Shown here in pieces: positions 9,381 to 22,078 of a DNA stretch of 64,000 nt. The position numbers and the translations under genes were made by a program. Within the stretch, counting starts at the first letter, position 1, and each line of letters begins with the position of its first letter. The DNA comes from Parabacteroides sp. AM08-6 (GTDB lineage Bacteria > Bacteroidota > Bacteroidia > Bacteroidales > Tannerellaceae), in the NCBI RefSeq assembly GCF_003473295.1, contig NZ_QRMP01000001.1, positions 310,001-374,000 of the forward strand, in the 5' to 3' direction. The notes beneath the pieces are model-generated. The model ran no database searches, had not been told where the DNA came from, and saw only the letters and a list, made by a program, of their open reading frames with translations.

Positions 9381-9525
9381 TGAAACGGAAGAAGCATAAT
9401 GAGCTTTGACCTTTAGAACTCTATGGTTACGGTTTCGAATAAGTTACGTGTAAACTTTTTTTATAATTACGATTATGTTTAATAAGTAAAGTTGAAAAAT
9501 TTCTAACAATCTTATTGATTACAAT

Positions 9526-9564
9526 AAAAAAAGAGAATGTTCTGTTTTGAACATTCTCTTTTTT
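9526..9564. terminator. Bidirectional intrinsic terminator
   Basis: A perfect stem (AAAAAGAGAATGTTC pairing with GAACATTCTCTTTTT) encloses a TGTTTT loop and is flanked by A- and T-runs on both sides. It sits between the convergent patatin and TPR genes and can terminate both. Confidence 0.88.
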
Positions 9565-9582
9565 ATCAGATTTTGTATTTAC

Positions 9583-10803
9583 TTATTCATTCATCTGAGC
9601 TTCGATAGCTTCTAATTCTGGTCCCATGTTCAGATTGTAATAGATACCTCTTAAAGCAATCATATACTCTTTCTCATCCGGTTTAGCCTGATGAGCTTTT
9701 TCATAAAATGGTAGAGCCTGTTTAAAGAAATCTTTTGCTTTATTTAATTCTTCCTGATACTTTTTACTATCATTAATCATATTGGCTTCACTTTGCTTAT
9801 CAACACCTTGGTTAAAATAAATACGTCCCAAGTTCGATAAAGCTTCTACCGAGTTTGCATCAATCTCAAATGCTTTTTTGTAATTTTCTTCTGCTTTCGC
9901 ATAATCTTTGAAACCTCTTTCATATACATGGCCTAAAACATTGTAAAGATTGACATTGTTCGGATCTTTCTGAATAGCTATATGCAAATATTCAAGTGCT
10001 TCTTTATTTCTGTTAGAATAAATATAAGTATTTATCAGTTTCATTATATAATATGGCTCTTCCGGAAACTTAACCATACCTTCTTCCAGAATCTTTTCAA
10101 GACTGACAGTATCTTGCGCTTGTTCATATTCATAGCAAAGATACTGATAAATGTCATTTTGTTTGTATTCTGAATTTTTAGCTCGTTCCAAAGCTGCAAT
10201 GGTTATTTTAGGATCACCCAACTGAGTTGCAGAAATAGCAGCATAATACTGAACCATCATGTATGTCGAATCCTTTGTTGCAGTTGGAGTCCCTTCAAAC
10301 ATCGGTAGCTCCGCTACTTCAATGTACTGATTAAATAAATCGTATGCTTTCTTATAATCTTTCTGTTCAAAATAATAAGCAGCACCATTAAACATATCTA
10401 CATGATTTGTACCTAAAATTCCCTTGATATCTTTTGAATATTTAGGTTTAATCTTTCCTTTTTCATTCGGCTTTTGATCCAAATCGTATGCAGTTTTGAA
10501 ATAAGGAAGAACAGCACCCACGGCTTGATACATAACAGCTTCATTTGGTTGTTGTCCTAAGACTAATTTTGTTTTTTCAGCATTGAACTGCTGGTCTTCA
10601 ATAAATCCTGCTACAAACCATGTTTTAGCGTCGTTTTTTGTTTCCGGATTTTCCAAAGCCCCTTTTATCAAGGTTCTGGCTTCTCCGAAATCAGCGTTAG
10701 TGCTCTTAGCGATACTTAGAGCCTCATTTACTGCTTTTTTCTGTGCAAAAGAGGCAGATGATGCTGCAACACATAATGCAACTGTCAATAATACTCGTTT
10801 CAT
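9583..10803 (-). CDS. Exported tetratricopeptide-repeat protein
   Basis: The 406-residue protein starts with a cleavable signal peptide (MKRVLLTVALCVAASSASFA, then QKK). The rest is almost all helical. TPR-like units are clearest in the C-terminal half (for example DPNNVNLYNVLGHVYERGFK, DYAKAEENYKKAFEIDANSV, VEALSNLGRIYFNQG). TPRs mediate protein-protein contacts, here presumably in the periplasm. The gene follows gyrA on the same strand with a 44-bp gap and could be co-transcribed with it. No enzymatic domain is visible and no specific function can be given. Confidence 0.85.
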   Translation of the reverse strand: MKRVLLTVALCVAASSASFAQKKAVNEALSIAKSTNADFGEARTLIKGALENPETKNDAKTWFVAGFIEDQQFNAEKTKLVLGQQPNEAVMYQAVGAVLPYFKTAYDLDQKPNEKGKIKPKYSKDIKGILGTNHVDMFNGAAYYFEQKDYKKAYDLFNQYIEVAELPMFEGTPTATKDSTYMMVQYYAAISATQLGDPKITIAALERAKNSEYKQNDIYQYLCYEYEQAQDTVSLEKILEEGMVKFPEEPYYIMKLINTYIYSNRNKEALEYLHIAIQKDPNNVNLYNVLGHVYERGFKDYAKAEENYKKAFEIDANSVEALSNLGRIYFNQGVDKQSEANMINDSKKYQEELNKAKDFFKQALPFYEKAHQAKPDEKEYMIALRGIYYNLNMGPELEAIEAQMNE

Positions 10804-10847
10804 TGTGATAGTGATTTGAGATTAATATTATTTCTATTTGTTTAAAA

Positions 10848-13457
10848 TTATTCTTCTGTTGTATCATCGATATTGTCAGTATTTTCACTGTCAGTATCGT
10901 CAGACACATCATTTAAATCAGTATTTTCACTTACGAAATGTTCATTTGCTGTCTTTTCTTCCAAAGCTTCACGTTCTGCTTTTTCTTTAGCAATTTCTTC
11001 TTCTGTCTGTGACAAGACTTTACATATAGAAGCAATTTCATCATTACGCTTTTCAAGATTTATCAAACGCACCCCTTGGGTTGCACGTCCGATTACATTC
11101 AAATCAGAGACTTTCATACGGATTGTAATACCTGATTTGTTGATAATCATGATATCATTTTCTTCCGTAACATTTTTGATTGTCACTAATTTACCTGTTT
11201 TCTCCGTAATGTTTATAGTCTTCACACCTTTTCCACCACGGTTGGTAATTCGATAATCATCAATGTTGGATCGCTTACCATAGCCCTGTTCCGATACAAC
11301 CAGGACTGTTTCTTTTTCTTTGTTTTTAATGCAAACCATTCCAACCACTTCGTCACTCGGATCATCGTCAAGTGTCATACCTCTCACACCTGAAGCAGTA
11401 CGTCCCATTACACGCACAGCACTTTCATGGAAACGAATAGCTCGACCGTTTCGATTTGCAATCAAGACCTCATTATTACCATTTGTCATACAAACCTCTA
11501 TCAGACCATCATCCTCACGCAATGTAATGGCATTAACACCATTCTGACGAGGACGAGAATATGCTTCTAATAATGTTTTCTTTATGACACCTTTCTTTGT
11601 ACAGAACAACAAATAATGAGAATTGATAAATTCTGTATCTGTAGTCAATTTCTTAACACGAATGAATGCATTCACTTTGTCGTCAGGTTCAATATTCAGC
11701 AAATTCTGAATAGCTCTACCTTTTGAATTCTTCGCACCTTCCGGTATTTCGAAAACTTTCAGCCAATAACATTTACCTTTTGCCGTGAAAATCAACAAAG
11801 TTGCGTGCATGGAAGCAGGATAAATATATTCAACAAAGTCTTCATCACGGGTTTCAGAGCCTTTAGCTCCTACTCCGCCACGTCCTTGTGCCCGGAATTC
11901 GCTAAGTGGTGTACGTTTGATATATCCCATATGCGAAATGGTTATAATCATCTCATCATCCGCATAGAAATCTTCAGGATTAAGTTCTTCGGAAGCATAA
12001 ACAATGTCTGTTTTACGTCCGTCACCATACTTATCTTTGATTTCTTGCAATTCATCTTTGATGACCTTCATACAAAGGTCGTCATTTTCCAGAATTTCTT
12101 TCAAATATGCGATTAATTTTTCAATTTCTTCATATTCCGCACGTAATTTATCTTGTTCAAGGCCTGTCAACTGTCGAAGTCTCATTTCGACAATGGCGCG
12201 AGCCTGTACATCGGACAATGAAAAACGTTCAATCAAACGCTCAATAGCTTCACCAGGGCTCTTGGATGATTTAATTATAGCAATTACTTCGTCAATATTA
12301 TCAGAAGCAATAATCAAGCCTTCTAAAATATGTGCTCTCTCCTCTGCTTTACGCAAATCGAACTTCGTACGACGAATAACGACTTCATGGCGGTGTTCCA
12401 CGAATGCCTTTATCATATCTCTCAGGTTTAACTGGCGTGGGCGTCCATTTACCAAAGCGATATTATTGACACTGAAAGAAGACTGCAATGCTGTCATCTT
12501 ATACAGTTTATTCAAAACAACACTTGAATTGGCATCACGTTTTATATCAACAACAATACGCATACCGCTACGGTCCGACTCGTCATTGACATTGGAAATA
12601 CCATCAATACGCTTTTCATTTACCAAATCGGCAATGTATTTAATCAGTTCAGCCTTATTTACCAAATATGGTATTTCCGTAATGATGATTTTTTCATGAT
12701 TACCTTCCGTTTCAATTTCAGCTTTACCACGGAGAATGATACGTCCTCTACCTGTTTCAAAAGCATCTTTAACACCTGCATAACCATAGATAGTAGCACC
12801 TGTCGGAAAGTCAGGCGCTTTGATATATTGCATCAGGCCTTCCACATCAATGTCGCCACGGGCATCAATATAAGCCATACAACCGTCTAACACTTCGCTT
12901 AAATTATGTGTCGGCATATTAGTAGCCATACCAACAGCAATACCTGAAGCACCGTTCACCAGCAAGTTAGGAATACGGGTAGGTAATACAGTCGGTTCCT
13001 TCAATGTGTCATCAAAGTTCAACTGAAAATCTACCGTATCTTTATCAATATCCCTAAGCATTTCTTCGGCTAGTTTGCTTAATCTAGCCTCAGTATAACG
13101 CATGGCGGCAGGGCTGTCACCGTCTACGGAACCGAAGTTTCCCTGACCGTCCACCAACGGATAGCGCATAGACCAGGTCTGTGCCATACGAACCATTGCG
13201 AAATAGACTGAAGAGTCACCATGTGGATGATATTTACCTAAAACTTCACCAACAATTCTCGCAGATTTCTTATAAGGTTTGTCGGATGTATTTCCCAATT
13301 CATTCATTCCGAACAAAATACGACGATGAACCGGCTTAAAACCATCCCTAACATCTGGAAGGGCACGCGAAACAATTACAGACATTGAATAATCAATGTA
13401 TGCCGACTTCATTTCCTCCTCGATGTTAATCTTAATAATTCTGTCTTGATCAACCAT
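10848..13457 (-). CDS. gyrA: DNA gyrase subunit A
   Basis: The 869-residue protein is the breakage-reunion subunit of the type IIA topoisomerase that introduces negative supercoils using ATP hydrolysed by GyrB. The winged-helix region holds the catalytic Tyr121 ([10 protein letters not shown]) preceded by Arg120. The quinolone-determining stretch reads [14 protein letters not shown], with Ser82 at the E. coli Ser83 position and Phe86 where E. coli has Asp87. The GyrA box that defines gyrase rather than topoisomerase IV is present as QGRGGVG (524-530), a variant of QRRGGKG, followed by the six-blade C-terminal DNA-wrapping domain. The last 50 residues are strongly acidic (repeated D, E, T, N), as in many gyrases. 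It is divergent from clpC. Confidence 0.96.
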   Translation of the reverse strand: MVDQDRIIKINIEEEMKSAYIDYSMSVIVSRALPDVRDGFKPVHRRILFGMNELGNTSDKPYKKSARIVGEVLGKYHPHGDSSVYFAMVRMAQTWSMRYPLVDGQGNFGSVDGDSPAAMRYTEARLSKLAEEMLRDIDKDTVDFQLNFDDTLKEPTVLPTRIPNLLVNGASGIAVGMATNMPTHNLSEVLDGCMAYIDARGDIDVEGLMQYIKAPDFPTGATIYGYAGVKDAFETGRGRIILRGKAEIETEGNHEKIIITEIPYLVNKAELIKYIADLVNEKRIDGISNVNDESDRSGMRIVVDIKRDANSSVVLNKLYKMTALQSSFSVNNIALVNGRPRQLNLRDMIKAFVEHRHEVVIRRTKFDLRKAEERAHILEGLIIASDNIDEVIAIIKSSKSPGEAIERLIERFSLSDVQARAIVEMRLRQLTGLEQDKLRAEYEEIEKLIAYLKEILENDDLCMKVIKDELQEIKDKYGDGRKTDIVYASEELNPEDFYADDEMIITISHMGYIKRTPLSEFRAQGRGGVGAKGSETRDEDFVEYIYPASMHATLLIFTAKGKCYWLKVFEIPEGAKNSKGRAIQNLLNIEPDDKVNAFIRVKKLTTDTEFINSHYLLFCTKKGVIKKTLLEAYSRPRQNGVNAITLREDDGLIEVCMTNGNNEVLIANRNGRAIRFHESAVRVMGRTASGVRGMTLDDDPSDEVVGMVCIKNKEKETVLVVSEQGYGKRSNIDDYRITNRGGKGVKTINITEKTGKLVTIKNVTEENDIMIINKSGITIRMKVSDLNVIGRATQGVRLINLEKRNDEIASICKVLSQTEEEIAKEKAEREALEEKTANEHFVSENTDLNDVSDDTDSENTDNIDDTTEE

Positions 13458-13505
13458 TTAGTTTTATATTTATTACACTCAAAATCTCACCTTTCAAAAA
13501 GTGCA

Positions 13506-13513
13506 CTAAGGTA
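13506..13513 (-). promoter_or_regulatory. Possible -7 box of gyrA
   Basis: On the minus strand the sequence reads TACCTTAG followed by TGCAC, one mismatch from TAnnTTTG, 49 bp upstream of the gyrA start. No good -33 element was found, so this is tentative. Confidence 0.3.
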
Positions 13514-13601
13514 AGGCTTTTCCCCGTATCACGAAAGTTTTTGCCCTGAAAAATTATTCATTTTCCCTTTTACTCTTTTATTAAGGAATAATGGCATGGA
13601 A

Positions 13602-13635
13602 TTTGTTAGAATATAAAGAGAGTTTATTATTTTTG
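13602..13635 (+). promoter_or_regulatory. Promoter of clpC
   Basis: TTTG at 13602-13605 and TATTTTTG at 13628-13635 form a Bacteroidetes-type promoter with a spacer of 22 bp. The predicted start of transcription is about 20 bp upstream of the clpC ATG. Confidence 0.6.
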
Positions 13636-13660
13636 CATTGTCACAGTACATTATTATAAT

Positions 13661-16231
13661 ATGAAAAATAACTATTCAAAGAGATTAATAGACGTTATCG
13701 AGTATAGTCGCGAAGAAGCAGCCAGACTCCAAAACAGTTATATCGGACCGGAACACTTAATGCTTGGAGTTATCCGTGAGGGAGACGGGAAGGCCGTGCA
13801 GGTTTTGCATGCTCTAAACGTTGACGACATGATGATTAAGAAAGTAATCGAGCAAGAAATCAGAAATACATTTGATGCAGAAGATATAGTTCAACACGAT
13901 ATAGCTATAAGTAAGACAACCGAACGCGTACTTCGTATGAGTATGTTGGAATCACGCCTGTTTAAGAAGGAAGAGACCGGAACGGAGCATCTCCTTTTAG
14001 CTATTCTGAAAGAGGAATTTAACGTTGCCGCCAAAGTATTGAATGAGGCAGGTGTAAGCTATCAAAAAGTATATAATTATCTGGTAAATGGAACAACCCT
14101 CAGCCGTCTGGATGATTTCAATGAGGAAGAAGAGATAAATGACGGATATACAGACGATGAGGAAGATGATGAAGATGATTTCAACGGACATAAAGAGACT
14201 CCCCGCTCCTCTTCCGGTGCTGCTCAACCGAAATCGCCTAATGATACACCGGTTTTAGATAATTTCGGAACAGATATGACACGTGCGGCTGCCGAAAACC
14301 GGTTGGATCCGATTGTTGGGCGTGAAAAAGAAATTGAGCGTCTGGCTCAGATTTTGAGTCGCCGTAAGAAAAACAATCCGGTTCTGATTGGTGAACCCGG
14401 TGTTGGTAAATCCGCAATCGTCGAAGGACTGGCCTTAAAAATTATTCAACGTAAAGTATCGCGTATTTTATTCGATAAACGCGTTATCAGTCTTGACATG
14501 GCCTCGATTGTAGCGGGTACAAAGTATCGGGGGCAGTTTGAAGAACGTATCAAAGCTATTTTGAACGAGTTATCCAGAAATCCGAACATAATCCTTTTCA
14601 TTGATGAAATTCACACGATAGTTGGTGCGGGATCCGCTTCCGGTTCGATGGATGCCGCCAATATGCTGAAACCGGCTTTGGCTCGTGGTGAGATACAATG
14701 TATAGGTGCTACTACTCTGGACGAATATCGTAAGAATATAGAGAAAGACGGAGCATTGGAGCGTCGTTTCCAGAAAGTTATTGTCGACCCGACAACAGCA
14801 GAGGAAACATTGCAAATATTGCAGAATATCAAGGCTCGTTATGAAGAACATCATAACGTGATTTACACCCCCGAAGCATTATTGGCTTGTGTCAAATTGA
14901 CAGAACGTTATATTAGTGACCGTAACTTCCCGGATAAGGCAATCGATGCATTAGACGAGGCAGGCTCTCGCGTACATATATCTAATATTACAGTTCCTAA
15001 AAGTATTGAAGAACTGGAAGCGAAGATTGAAGCAACGAAAACGGAAAAAATAGCAGCTGTAAAATCCCAAAATTTTGAGTTAGCAGCCAGTTTCCGCGAT
15101 AAAGAGCGTCAATATCTATTACAACTGGAAGCTGCCAAGTCCAAATGGGAACAAGAATTGCAAGAACATCGTGAAACGGTGGATGAAGATAAAGTTGCAG
15201 AAGTTGTTGCAATGATGTCTGGAGTCCCGGTTCAACGTATTGCGAAAGCGGAAAACCTGAAATTACTTGAGATGGCGGAAAATCTGAAAAAGAAAGTTGT
15301 TGGCCAGGATGACGCCGTACAGAAAATAGTGAAAGCGATTCAGCGTAACCGCGTCGGGTTAAAAGACCCGAATAAACCTATCGGAACATTCATGTTTCTC
15401 GGGCCGACAGGTGTGGGAAAGACTCATTTAGCTAAGAAATTAGCCGAATATCTGTTTGATTCGACAGATGCTTTGGTTCGTATCGACATGAGTGAATATC
15501 TTGAGAAATTCGCAGTTTCCCGATTGATAGGCGCACCTCCCGGATATGTAGGTTACGAAGAAGGCGGTCAGTTAACAGAAAAGGTACGTCGTAAACCATA
15601 TTCTGTCGTATTATTGGACGAGATAGAAAAAGCTCATCCGGATGTATTTAATTTGCTGCTTCAGGTATTAGATGAAGGACGACTGACAGATAGCTTGGGC
15701 AGACAGATTGATTTTAAGAATACAATTTTGATTATGACATCCAATATCGGTACACGCCAGTTGAAAGATTTTGGACGTGGTGTCGGTTTCAGTTCACAAA
15801 CGGCCGGTGAGCCAGATAAAGATTTTTCACGTAGCGTCATACAAAAAGCACTGAATAAGGCTTTTGCTCCTGAATTTTTAAATAGAGTAGACGACATTAT
15901 CATGTTTGATCAGCTGGATAAGGAAGCCATTCATAAAATTATCGATATTGAATTACAAGGACTTTATGCGCGTGTGGGTAGTTTGGGATATTCATTAGAA
16001 CTGACAGATGCTGCCAAAGATTTCATCGCGACCAAAGGGTATGATGTACAGTTTGGTGCTCGTCCGTTGAAGCGTGCTATCCAGAAATATCTGGAAGACG
16101 AAATGGCAGAAATGATTATCCGTGCATCCGTAGGCGAAGGAGATACGATTATTGTAGACTTTAACAAAGATAAACAAGAAATTGTCACAAGTGTAAAACA
16201 AAGCAATTCTCCGGAAGTTCCTCAGGAATAA
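13661..16231 (+). CDS. clpC: ATP-dependent Clp protease ATP-binding subunit ClpC
   Basis: The 856-residue AAA+ unfoldase feeds substrates to ClpP. Domains in order: a double Clp N-domain (about 1-145), an unusual acidic linker rich in D and E (about 151-176), the first AAA module with Walker A at 244-251 (GEPGVGKS), a short coiled middle segment with a UvrB/UvrC-like motif ([17 protein letters not shown]) that separates ClpC from ClpA, and the second AAA module with [13 protein letters not shown] tripeptide (GRGVGFSS) in the second module matches the ClpP-docking loop. It is a single gene with its own promoter and terminator. No adaptor gene (mecA, mcsAB) or clpP lies in the window. Confidence 0.95.
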   Translation: MKNNYSKRLIDVIEYSREEAARLQNSYIGPEHLMLGVIREGDGKAVQVLHALNVDDMMIKKVIEQEIRNTFDAEDIVQHDIAISKTTERVLRMSMLESRLFKKEETGTEHLLLAILKEEFNVAAKVLNEAGVSYQKVYNYLVNGTTLSRLDDFNEEEEINDGYTDDEEDDEDDFNGHKETPRSSSGAAQPKSPNDTPVLDNFGTDMTRAAAENRLDPIVGREKEIERLAQILSRRKKNNPVLIGEPGVGKSAIVEGLALKIIQRKVSRILFDKRVISLDMASIVAGTKYRGQFEERIKAILNELSRNPNIILFIDEIHTIVGAGSASGSMDAANMLKPALARGEIQCIGATTLDEYRKNIEKDGALERRFQKVIVDPTTAEETLQILQNIKARYEEHHNVIYTPEALLACVKLTERYISDRNFPDKAIDALDEAGSRVHISNITVPKSIEELEAKIEATKTEKIAAVKSQNFELAASFRDKERQYLLQLEAAKSKWEQELQEHRETVDEDKVAEVVAMMSGVPVQRIAKAENLKLLEMAENLKKKVVGQDDAVQKIVKAIQRNRVGLKDPNKPIGTFMFLGPTGVGKTHLAKKLAEYLFDSTDALVRIDMSEYLEKFAVSRLIGAPPGYVGYEEGGQLTEKVRRKPYSVVLLDEIEKAHPDVFNLLLQVLDEGRLTDSLGRQIDFKNTILIMTSNIGTRQLKDFGRGVGFSSQTAGEPDKDFSRSVIQKALNKAFAPEFLNRVDDIIMFDQLDKEAIHKIIDIELQGLYARVGSLGYSLELTDAAKDFIATKGYDVQFGARPLKRAIQKYLEDEMAEMIIRASVGEGDTIIVDFNKDKQEIVTSVKQSNSPEVPQE

Positions 16232-16255
16232 TTATTTTGCACAAACACAAAAAGA

Positions 16256-16302
16256 AAAATCCGGACATAACGAACTCATCATTCGTTGGTCCGGTTTTTT
16301 TT
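16256..16302 (+). terminator. Intrinsic terminator of clpC
   Basis: A two-part stem (CCGGAC 16261-16266 with GTCCGG 16289-16294, and AACGAA 16269-16274 with TTCGTT 16282-16287) is followed by a run of eight T. It separates clpC from the thiamine operon. Confidence 0.88.
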
Positions 16303-16336
16303 ATATCAAATCCACTCTTAAATTTAACATTTCTCT

Positions 16337-16368
16337 TTTGCTTTCTCTTTACAAACTTCCTACCTTTG
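16337..16368 (+). promoter_or_regulatory. Promoter of the thiamine operon
   Basis: TTTG at 16337-16340 and TACCTTTG at 16361-16368, spaced by 20 bp, are an exact match to the Bacteroidetes housekeeping promoter. Transcription should begin around 16375, at the 5' edge of the riboswitch. Confidence 0.85.
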
Positions 16369-16374
16369 CCCATT

Positions 16375-16450
16375 GAAAGGGGTGCCATACTGTGTACGGG
16401 CTGAGATTATACCCTGTGAACCTGATACGGGTAATGCCGTCGTAGGAAAA
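16375..16450 (+). ncRNA. TPP riboswitch (THI element)
   Basis: The segment carries the conserved THI-box pieces in order: AAAGGGGTGCC at the 5' stem, GGGCTGAGATTATACCC (the CUGAGA pyrimidine-sensor loop) and GAACCTGATACGGGTAATG followed by CCGTCGTAGGAAAA (the pyrophosphate-sensor helix and closing stem). It binds thiamine pyrophosphate and represses the downstream genes. Between it and the thiD ATG a short hairpin (AAAAGG 16455-16460 with CCTTTT 16471-16476) without a T-run is the only candidate expression platform, so control may act on translation initiation rather than by termination. Confidence 0.95.
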
Positions 16451-16486
16451 ACAGAAAAGGCTTTGTCCCTCCTTTTATAATGTGAT

Positions 16487-17326
16487 ATGAAAATAAACAC
16501 AACATTCCGTTATCCCACAGCACTTACCATTGCCGGTTCCGACAGTGGAGGTGGTGCAGGAATACAAGCTGATATTAAAACATTTTCAGCATTGGGAGTA
16601 TACGGAACTTCTGTCATTACATCCGTTACAGCACAGAATACTTTGGGAGTTCGAGGTATTCAAGCAATTGCTCCGGAAATCGTTAAAGGTCAAATTGATG
16701 CAGTATTTGAGGATATAAAAATAGATGCTATTAAAATAGGAATGCTTCATAATCGGGAAACGGCTTATATAGTCGTCGATGCCATTGACAAATTTGCGTT
16801 GACGAATATTGTGCTGGATCCAGTTATGATATCGACCAGTGGTAGTAAATTGATTGAAGACGAAACAATAGAAGTAATTGTTGGCGAATTATTTAAACGA
16901 GTAACACTTATCACTCCAAATATAGACGAAGCAATTTCCCTTTCCGGCATAAACATCAGTAATGAACAAGATATGGAAAAAGCCGGTCGAAAACTTCTCG
17001 ATATGGGATGCCGAGCTGTTTTGATAAAAGGCGGTCATTTGCTAAAGGATGAAATGGCAGATATCTTTCTTATTCGGGGTCAAAAGCCATTGCGTTTGAC
17101 CACAAAAACTATCCAAACTCAAAATTCACATGGAACAGGCTGTACTCTTTCTTCTGCTATTGCCGCATACCTGGCGCAAGGAAAGGAATTAGAGGAAGCT
17201 GTCAGTCTGTCAAAAACATACATAACAGAAGCCATTCGTTCCGGAGCTAATGTAATAACAGGTCACGGACATGGTCCGTTGAATCACTTCTTCTCCCCCA
17301 GCCCTCTAACGTTAATAAAAATATGA
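16487..17326 (+). CDS. thiD: Hydroxymethylpyrimidine/phosphomethylpyrimidine kinase
   Basis: The 279-residue enzyme phosphorylates HMP and HMP-phosphate to HMP-pyrophosphate for thiamine synthesis. It shows the ribokinase-fold signatures of Thi[21 protein letters not shown] at the N-terminus, the QNTLGV substrate loop, [13 protein letters not shown], and the anion-hole [17 protein letters not shown] near residue 220. It is the first gene after the riboswitch, and its stop overlaps the next start by 4 bp. It appears as a single-domain kinase, not fused to ThiE. Confidence 0.95.
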   Translation: MKINTTFRYPTALTIAGSDSGGGAGIQADIKTFSALGVYGTSVITSVTAQNTLGVRGIQAIAPEIVKGQIDAVFEDIKIDAIKIGMLHNRETAYIVVDAIDKFALTNIVLDPVMISTSGSKLIEDETIEVIVGELFKRVTLITPNIDEAISLSGINISNEQDMEKAGRKLLDMGCRAVLIKGGHLLKDEMADIFLIRGQKPLRLTTKTIQTQNSHGTGCTLSSAIAAYLAQGKELEEAVSLSKTYITEAIRSGANVITGHGHGPLNHFFSPSPLTLIKI

Positions 17327-17910
17327 AGCGACTAATAGCGATAACTGTTCCATATTTCTTTCCACAGGAAGGAGACATTTTGTCCACCCTATTCGAAGAA
17401 GGATTGGAATGTCTTCATATACGTAAGCCACAAAGCTGCCCGGAAGAAATAAAAAAACTGTTAGATACGATACCGTATATATATCATTCCCGCATCAAAT
17501 TACATGATTGTTTCGAATTAGTAAATGAATATCCGGTAGGCGGTATTCATCTGAATAGTAGAAATAACTCTATTTCAACAAGTTTTAAGGGAAGTCTTAG
17601 CCGCTCCTGCCATTCACTACAGGAAGTTGAAAATTGCAACAAATACGATTATGTATTTCTCAGTCCTATTTTTCGGAGTATATCCAAAGAAGGATATGGA
17701 GGTGGGTTCTCAATAAAACAATTGGAAGAAGCTTCGGCAAAGGGCATTATTAATGAAAAGGTAATTGCTTTAGGAGGTATGGATAAAAAAAGCATTCCAT
17801 TGATTAAACATTTGAATTTTGGTGGAATAGCCGTTTTAGGTGCTTTATGGGGAAAAGAACCGGAGAAAAAGGACTTAGTTATCAAACAATATAAAGAATT
17901 ACAAGTATGA
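17323..17910 (+). CDS. TenI/ThiE-family protein (probable thiazole tautomerase-like)
   Basis: The 195-residue protein is a small TIM barrel of the thiamine-phosphate synthase superfamily. It keeps the HIRKP element, a GGIHLNSR strand, a FLSPIFRSISKEGYGGG phosphate loop and the ALGGM and GGIAVLGALW C-terminal strands, but lacks the QLRxK and paired-Asp magnesium site that the next gene has. That pattern is typical of TenI, which in Bacillus subtilis isomerises the thiazole phosphate carboxylate, rather than of a working ThiE. It overlaps both neighbours by 4 bp (ATGA junctions), so all three are translationally coupled. A degenerate second ThiE is the alternative. Confidence 0.8.
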   Translation: MKRLIAITVPYFFPQEGDILSTLFEEGLECLHIRKPQSCPEEIKKLLDTIPYIYHSRIKLHDCFELVNEYPVGGIHLNSRNNSISTSFKGSLSRSCHSLQEVENCNKYDYVFLSPIFRSISKEGYGGGFSIKQLEEASAKGIINEKVIALGGMDKKSIPLIKHLNFGGIAVLGALWGKEPEKKDLVIKQYKELQV

Positions 17911-18626
17911 GAAATACATTCGATAAATATTTAGAATATAATTACGGGACAAAACGCTATTGTAGTTTTACAGATAGTGTCCCATTGATGTTCATTACTC
18001 ACCGGACTCCTCAATATACCGAGCTGGACGAAGTAAAAATGGTCCTTGAAGGAGGTTGTACCTGGATACAGCTGAGAATGAAGGATAATTTGAATATCAT
18101 AACAGCCAAAGAAGTTGTAAGTTACATGGCAAAATATTATTTCAACGAAGCAATTTGTTGTATCGATGATAATCTGGAAATAGCGATGGCATCTAATGCG
18201 GATGCTATTCATCTTGGAAAAAACGACACTCCCGTTTCTGAAGCTTGGAAAATATTAATTGAACATAAGCGGGAAGATCTCTTTTTTGTAGGAGCAACAG
18301 CTAACACATTCGAAGATATTATGCATGCCGACAAAGAAGGAGCCTCATATGTCGGACTGGGACCATATCGGTTTACTGAAACAAAAAAGAATCTGAGCCC
18401 TGTGCTCGGTCTGGAAGGTTATCATAAAATCATGCAACAATACCGAGATGCCGGACTTGATATTCCAGTATTTGCCATCGGCGGTATTAATCTTAAAGAT
18501 GTACGGCCATTGATGGAAACAGGTATCACAGGAATAGCTGTTTCAGGAGCAATTATCAACGCTAATGACCCGGTGAAGGAAACACAACACTTTGTTGAAG
18601 CAGTAAACAAATATAAAACAAAATAA
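17907..18626 (+). CDS. thiE: Thiamine-phosphate synthase
   Basis: The 239-residue enzyme joins HMP-pyrophosphate and thiazole phosphate to thiamine phosphate. All diagnostic elements are present: WIQLRMKD (QLRxK), CIDDNLEIA with the magnesium-binding aspartates, AIHLGKNDTPV, VGATANTFED, and the diphosphate loop GPYRFTETKKNLSPVLGLEG, then FAIGGI. The start at 17907 gives about 27 extra residues before the usual beginning (MFITHRTP, ATG 17988); it is kept because it overlaps the previous stop in an ATGA junction, but the later ATG is possible. Confidence 0.93.
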   Translation: MRNTFDKYLEYNYGTKRYCSFTDSVPLMFITHRTPQYTELDEVKMVLEGGCTWIQLRMKDNLNIITAKEVVSYMAKYYFNEAICCIDDNLEIAMASNADAIHLGKNDTPVSEAWKILIEHKREDLFFVGATANTFEDIMHADKEGASYVGLGPYRFTETKKNLSPVLGLEGYHKIMQQYRDAGLDIPVFAIGGINLKDVRPLMETGITGIAVSGAIINANDPVKETQHFVEAVNKYKTK

Positions 18627-20336
<1,710 letters not shown>

Positions 20337-20341
20337 TTATG

Positions 20342-20349
20342 TATATTTG
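20342..20349 (+). promoter_or_regulatory. Candidate -7 box of ettA
   Basis: TATATTTG lies 22 bp upstream of the ettA ATG, in the short gap after thiC. The nearest TTTG (20312-20315) is too far upstream for ideal spacing, so read-through from the thiamine operon also remains possible. Confidence 0.4.
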
Positions 20350-20371
20350 TCCACAAACAATTTAAATATAT

Positions 20372-22060
20372 ATGGCAGACGATAAAAAAATTATTTTCTC
20401 GATGGTAGGGGTAAACAAGATATTCCCACCCCAGAAACAAGTTTTAAAGAATATTTATCTGTCTTTCTTTTACGGAGCTAAGATTGGTATTATAGGTCTG
20501 AACGGTTCAGGTAAATCTACTTTGCTTAAAATAATTGCCGGCATAGAGAAAGAATATCAAGGAGAAGTTGTCTTTTCTCCCGGCTATTCCGTCGGTTATT
20601 TGGAACAGGACCCTAAACTGGAATCCGGTAAAACAGTTAAAGAAATTGTACAGGAGGGTGTACAGGATATTGTAGATACTCTTAAGGAATATGAAGAGGT
20701 AAACGAAAAATTCGGTGACCCTGAAGTCTTGGAAGACCCTGAAAAAATGGATGCCTTGATTACCCGTCAAGCTGAACTACAGGATAAGATTGATGCAACA
20801 GACGCATGGAATTTGGATAGTCGCCTGGAACGTGCAATGGATGCTTTACGTTGCCCTCCGGAAGATCAGATAGTCGATACGCTCTCCGGTGGTGAACGCC
20901 GCCGTGTCGCTCTTTGCCGCTTGCTGTTGCAGCAACCTGATGTTTTGTTGCTTGATGAACCGACCAACCACCTTGATGCCGAGTCGATTGACTGGCTGGA
21001 ACAGCATTTGCAGCAATATGCCGGAACAGTAATCTGTATCACACATGACCGCTATTTCCTTGACCATGTAGCTGGCTGGATACTTGAACTTGACCGTGGT
21101 GAAGGTATTCCTTGGAAAGGAAATTATTCCTCTTGGCTTGACCAGAAAACCAAACGTATGGCTCAGGAAGAAAAACAAGCCAGTAAACGTCGGAAAACAT
21201 TGGAACGGGAGTTGGAATGGATTAATATGGCTCCTAAAGCCCGTCAAGCCAAAGGTAAAGCTCGTCTGAATTCGTATGAAGCCTTACTGAATGAGGATCA
21301 AAAAGAACGTGAAGCCAAGTTGGAGATTTTTATTCCAAATGGTCCGCGTTTAGGGAACAAGGTTATTGAAGCTCAACATGTCGCGAAAGCTTTTGGAGAT
21401 AAATTGTTGTTTGATGACCTAAATTTCATGCTTCCCCCCAACGGTATTGTAGGGGTAATTGGACCAAATGGTGCCGGTAAAACCACCTTATTCAAAATGA
21501 TTATGGGCATGGAAAGTATTGATAAAGGGACATTTGAAGTTGGTGAAACTGTAAAAGTAGGATATGCAGACCAGACACACAAAGATATCGACCCTAAAAA
21601 AACTGTTTATCAGGTTGTTTCCGGAGGCCAGGAGTTTATCCGTGTAGGTGGTAAAGAAATCAATTCACGGGCATATCTTTCTAAATTTAATTTTGCCGGA
21701 GCCGATCAGGAAAAACATTGCGGCGTATTATCCGGAGGAGAACGGAATCGTTTACATCTGGCGCTTACATTGAAAGCGGAAGCCAATGTATTACTTTTGG
21801 ACGAACCTACCAATGATATTGATGTGAATACATTACGTGCTCTTGAAGAAGGCCTGGAAAATTTTGCAGGTTGCGCTGTTGTTGTTTCGCATGACCGTTG
21901 GTTCCTTGACCGCATTTGTACACATATTCTATCGTTCGAAGGCGACTCGAACGTAGTCTTCTACGAAGGTTCATATTCAGAATATGAAGAATATAAACAC
22001 AAACAGTTGGGCTATGAAGAGCCGAAACGTGTACGTTATCGTAAACTTATTGTTGATTAA
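20372..22060 (+). CDS. ettA: Energy-dependent translational throttle protein EttA (ABC-F)
   Basis: The 562-residue soluble protein has two ABC ATPase domains and no membrane helices, the ABC-F layout. Domain 1 has Walker A GLNGSGKST (42-50), signature LSGGE (171-175) and Walker B LLLDEPTNH (192-200); domain 2 has GPNGAGKTT, LSGGERNRLHLAL and LLLDEPTNDID. The linker between them is highly charged (KTKRMAQEEKQASKRRKTLE), as expected for the P-site tRNA interaction motif. EttA binds the ribosomal E site and gates the first elongation steps according to ATP/ADP level. ABC-F resistance proteins are a related alternative, but length and sequence fit EttA. Confidence 0.93.
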   Translation: MADDKKIIFSMVGVNKIFPPQKQVLKNIYLSFFYGAKIGIIGLNGSGKSTLLKIIAGIEKEYQGEVVFSPGYSVGYLEQDPKLESGKTVKEIVQEGVQDIVDTLKEYEEVNEKFGDPEVLEDPEKMDALITRQAELQDKIDATDAWNLDSRLERAMDALRCPPEDQIVDTLSGGERRRVALCRLLLQQPDVLLLDEPTNHLDAESIDWLEQHLQQYAGTVICITHDRYFLDHVAGWILELDRGEGIPWKGNYSSWLDQKTKRMAQEEKQASKRRKTLERELEWINMAPKARQAKGKARLNSYEALLNEDQKEREAKLEIFIPNGPRLGNKVIEAQHVAKAFGDKLLFDDLNFMLPPNGIVGVIGPNGAGKTTLFKMIMGMESIDKGTFEVGETVKVGYADQTHKDIDPKKTVYQVVSGGQEFIRVGGKEINSRAYLSKFNFAGADQEKHCGVLSGGERNRLHLALTLKAEANVLLLDEPTNDIDVNTLRALEEGLENFAGCAVVVSHDRWFLDRICTHILSFEGDSNVVFYEGSYSEYEEYKHKQLGYEEPKRVRYRKLIVD

Positions 22061-22078
22061 TCATAAATAATTAAGACC

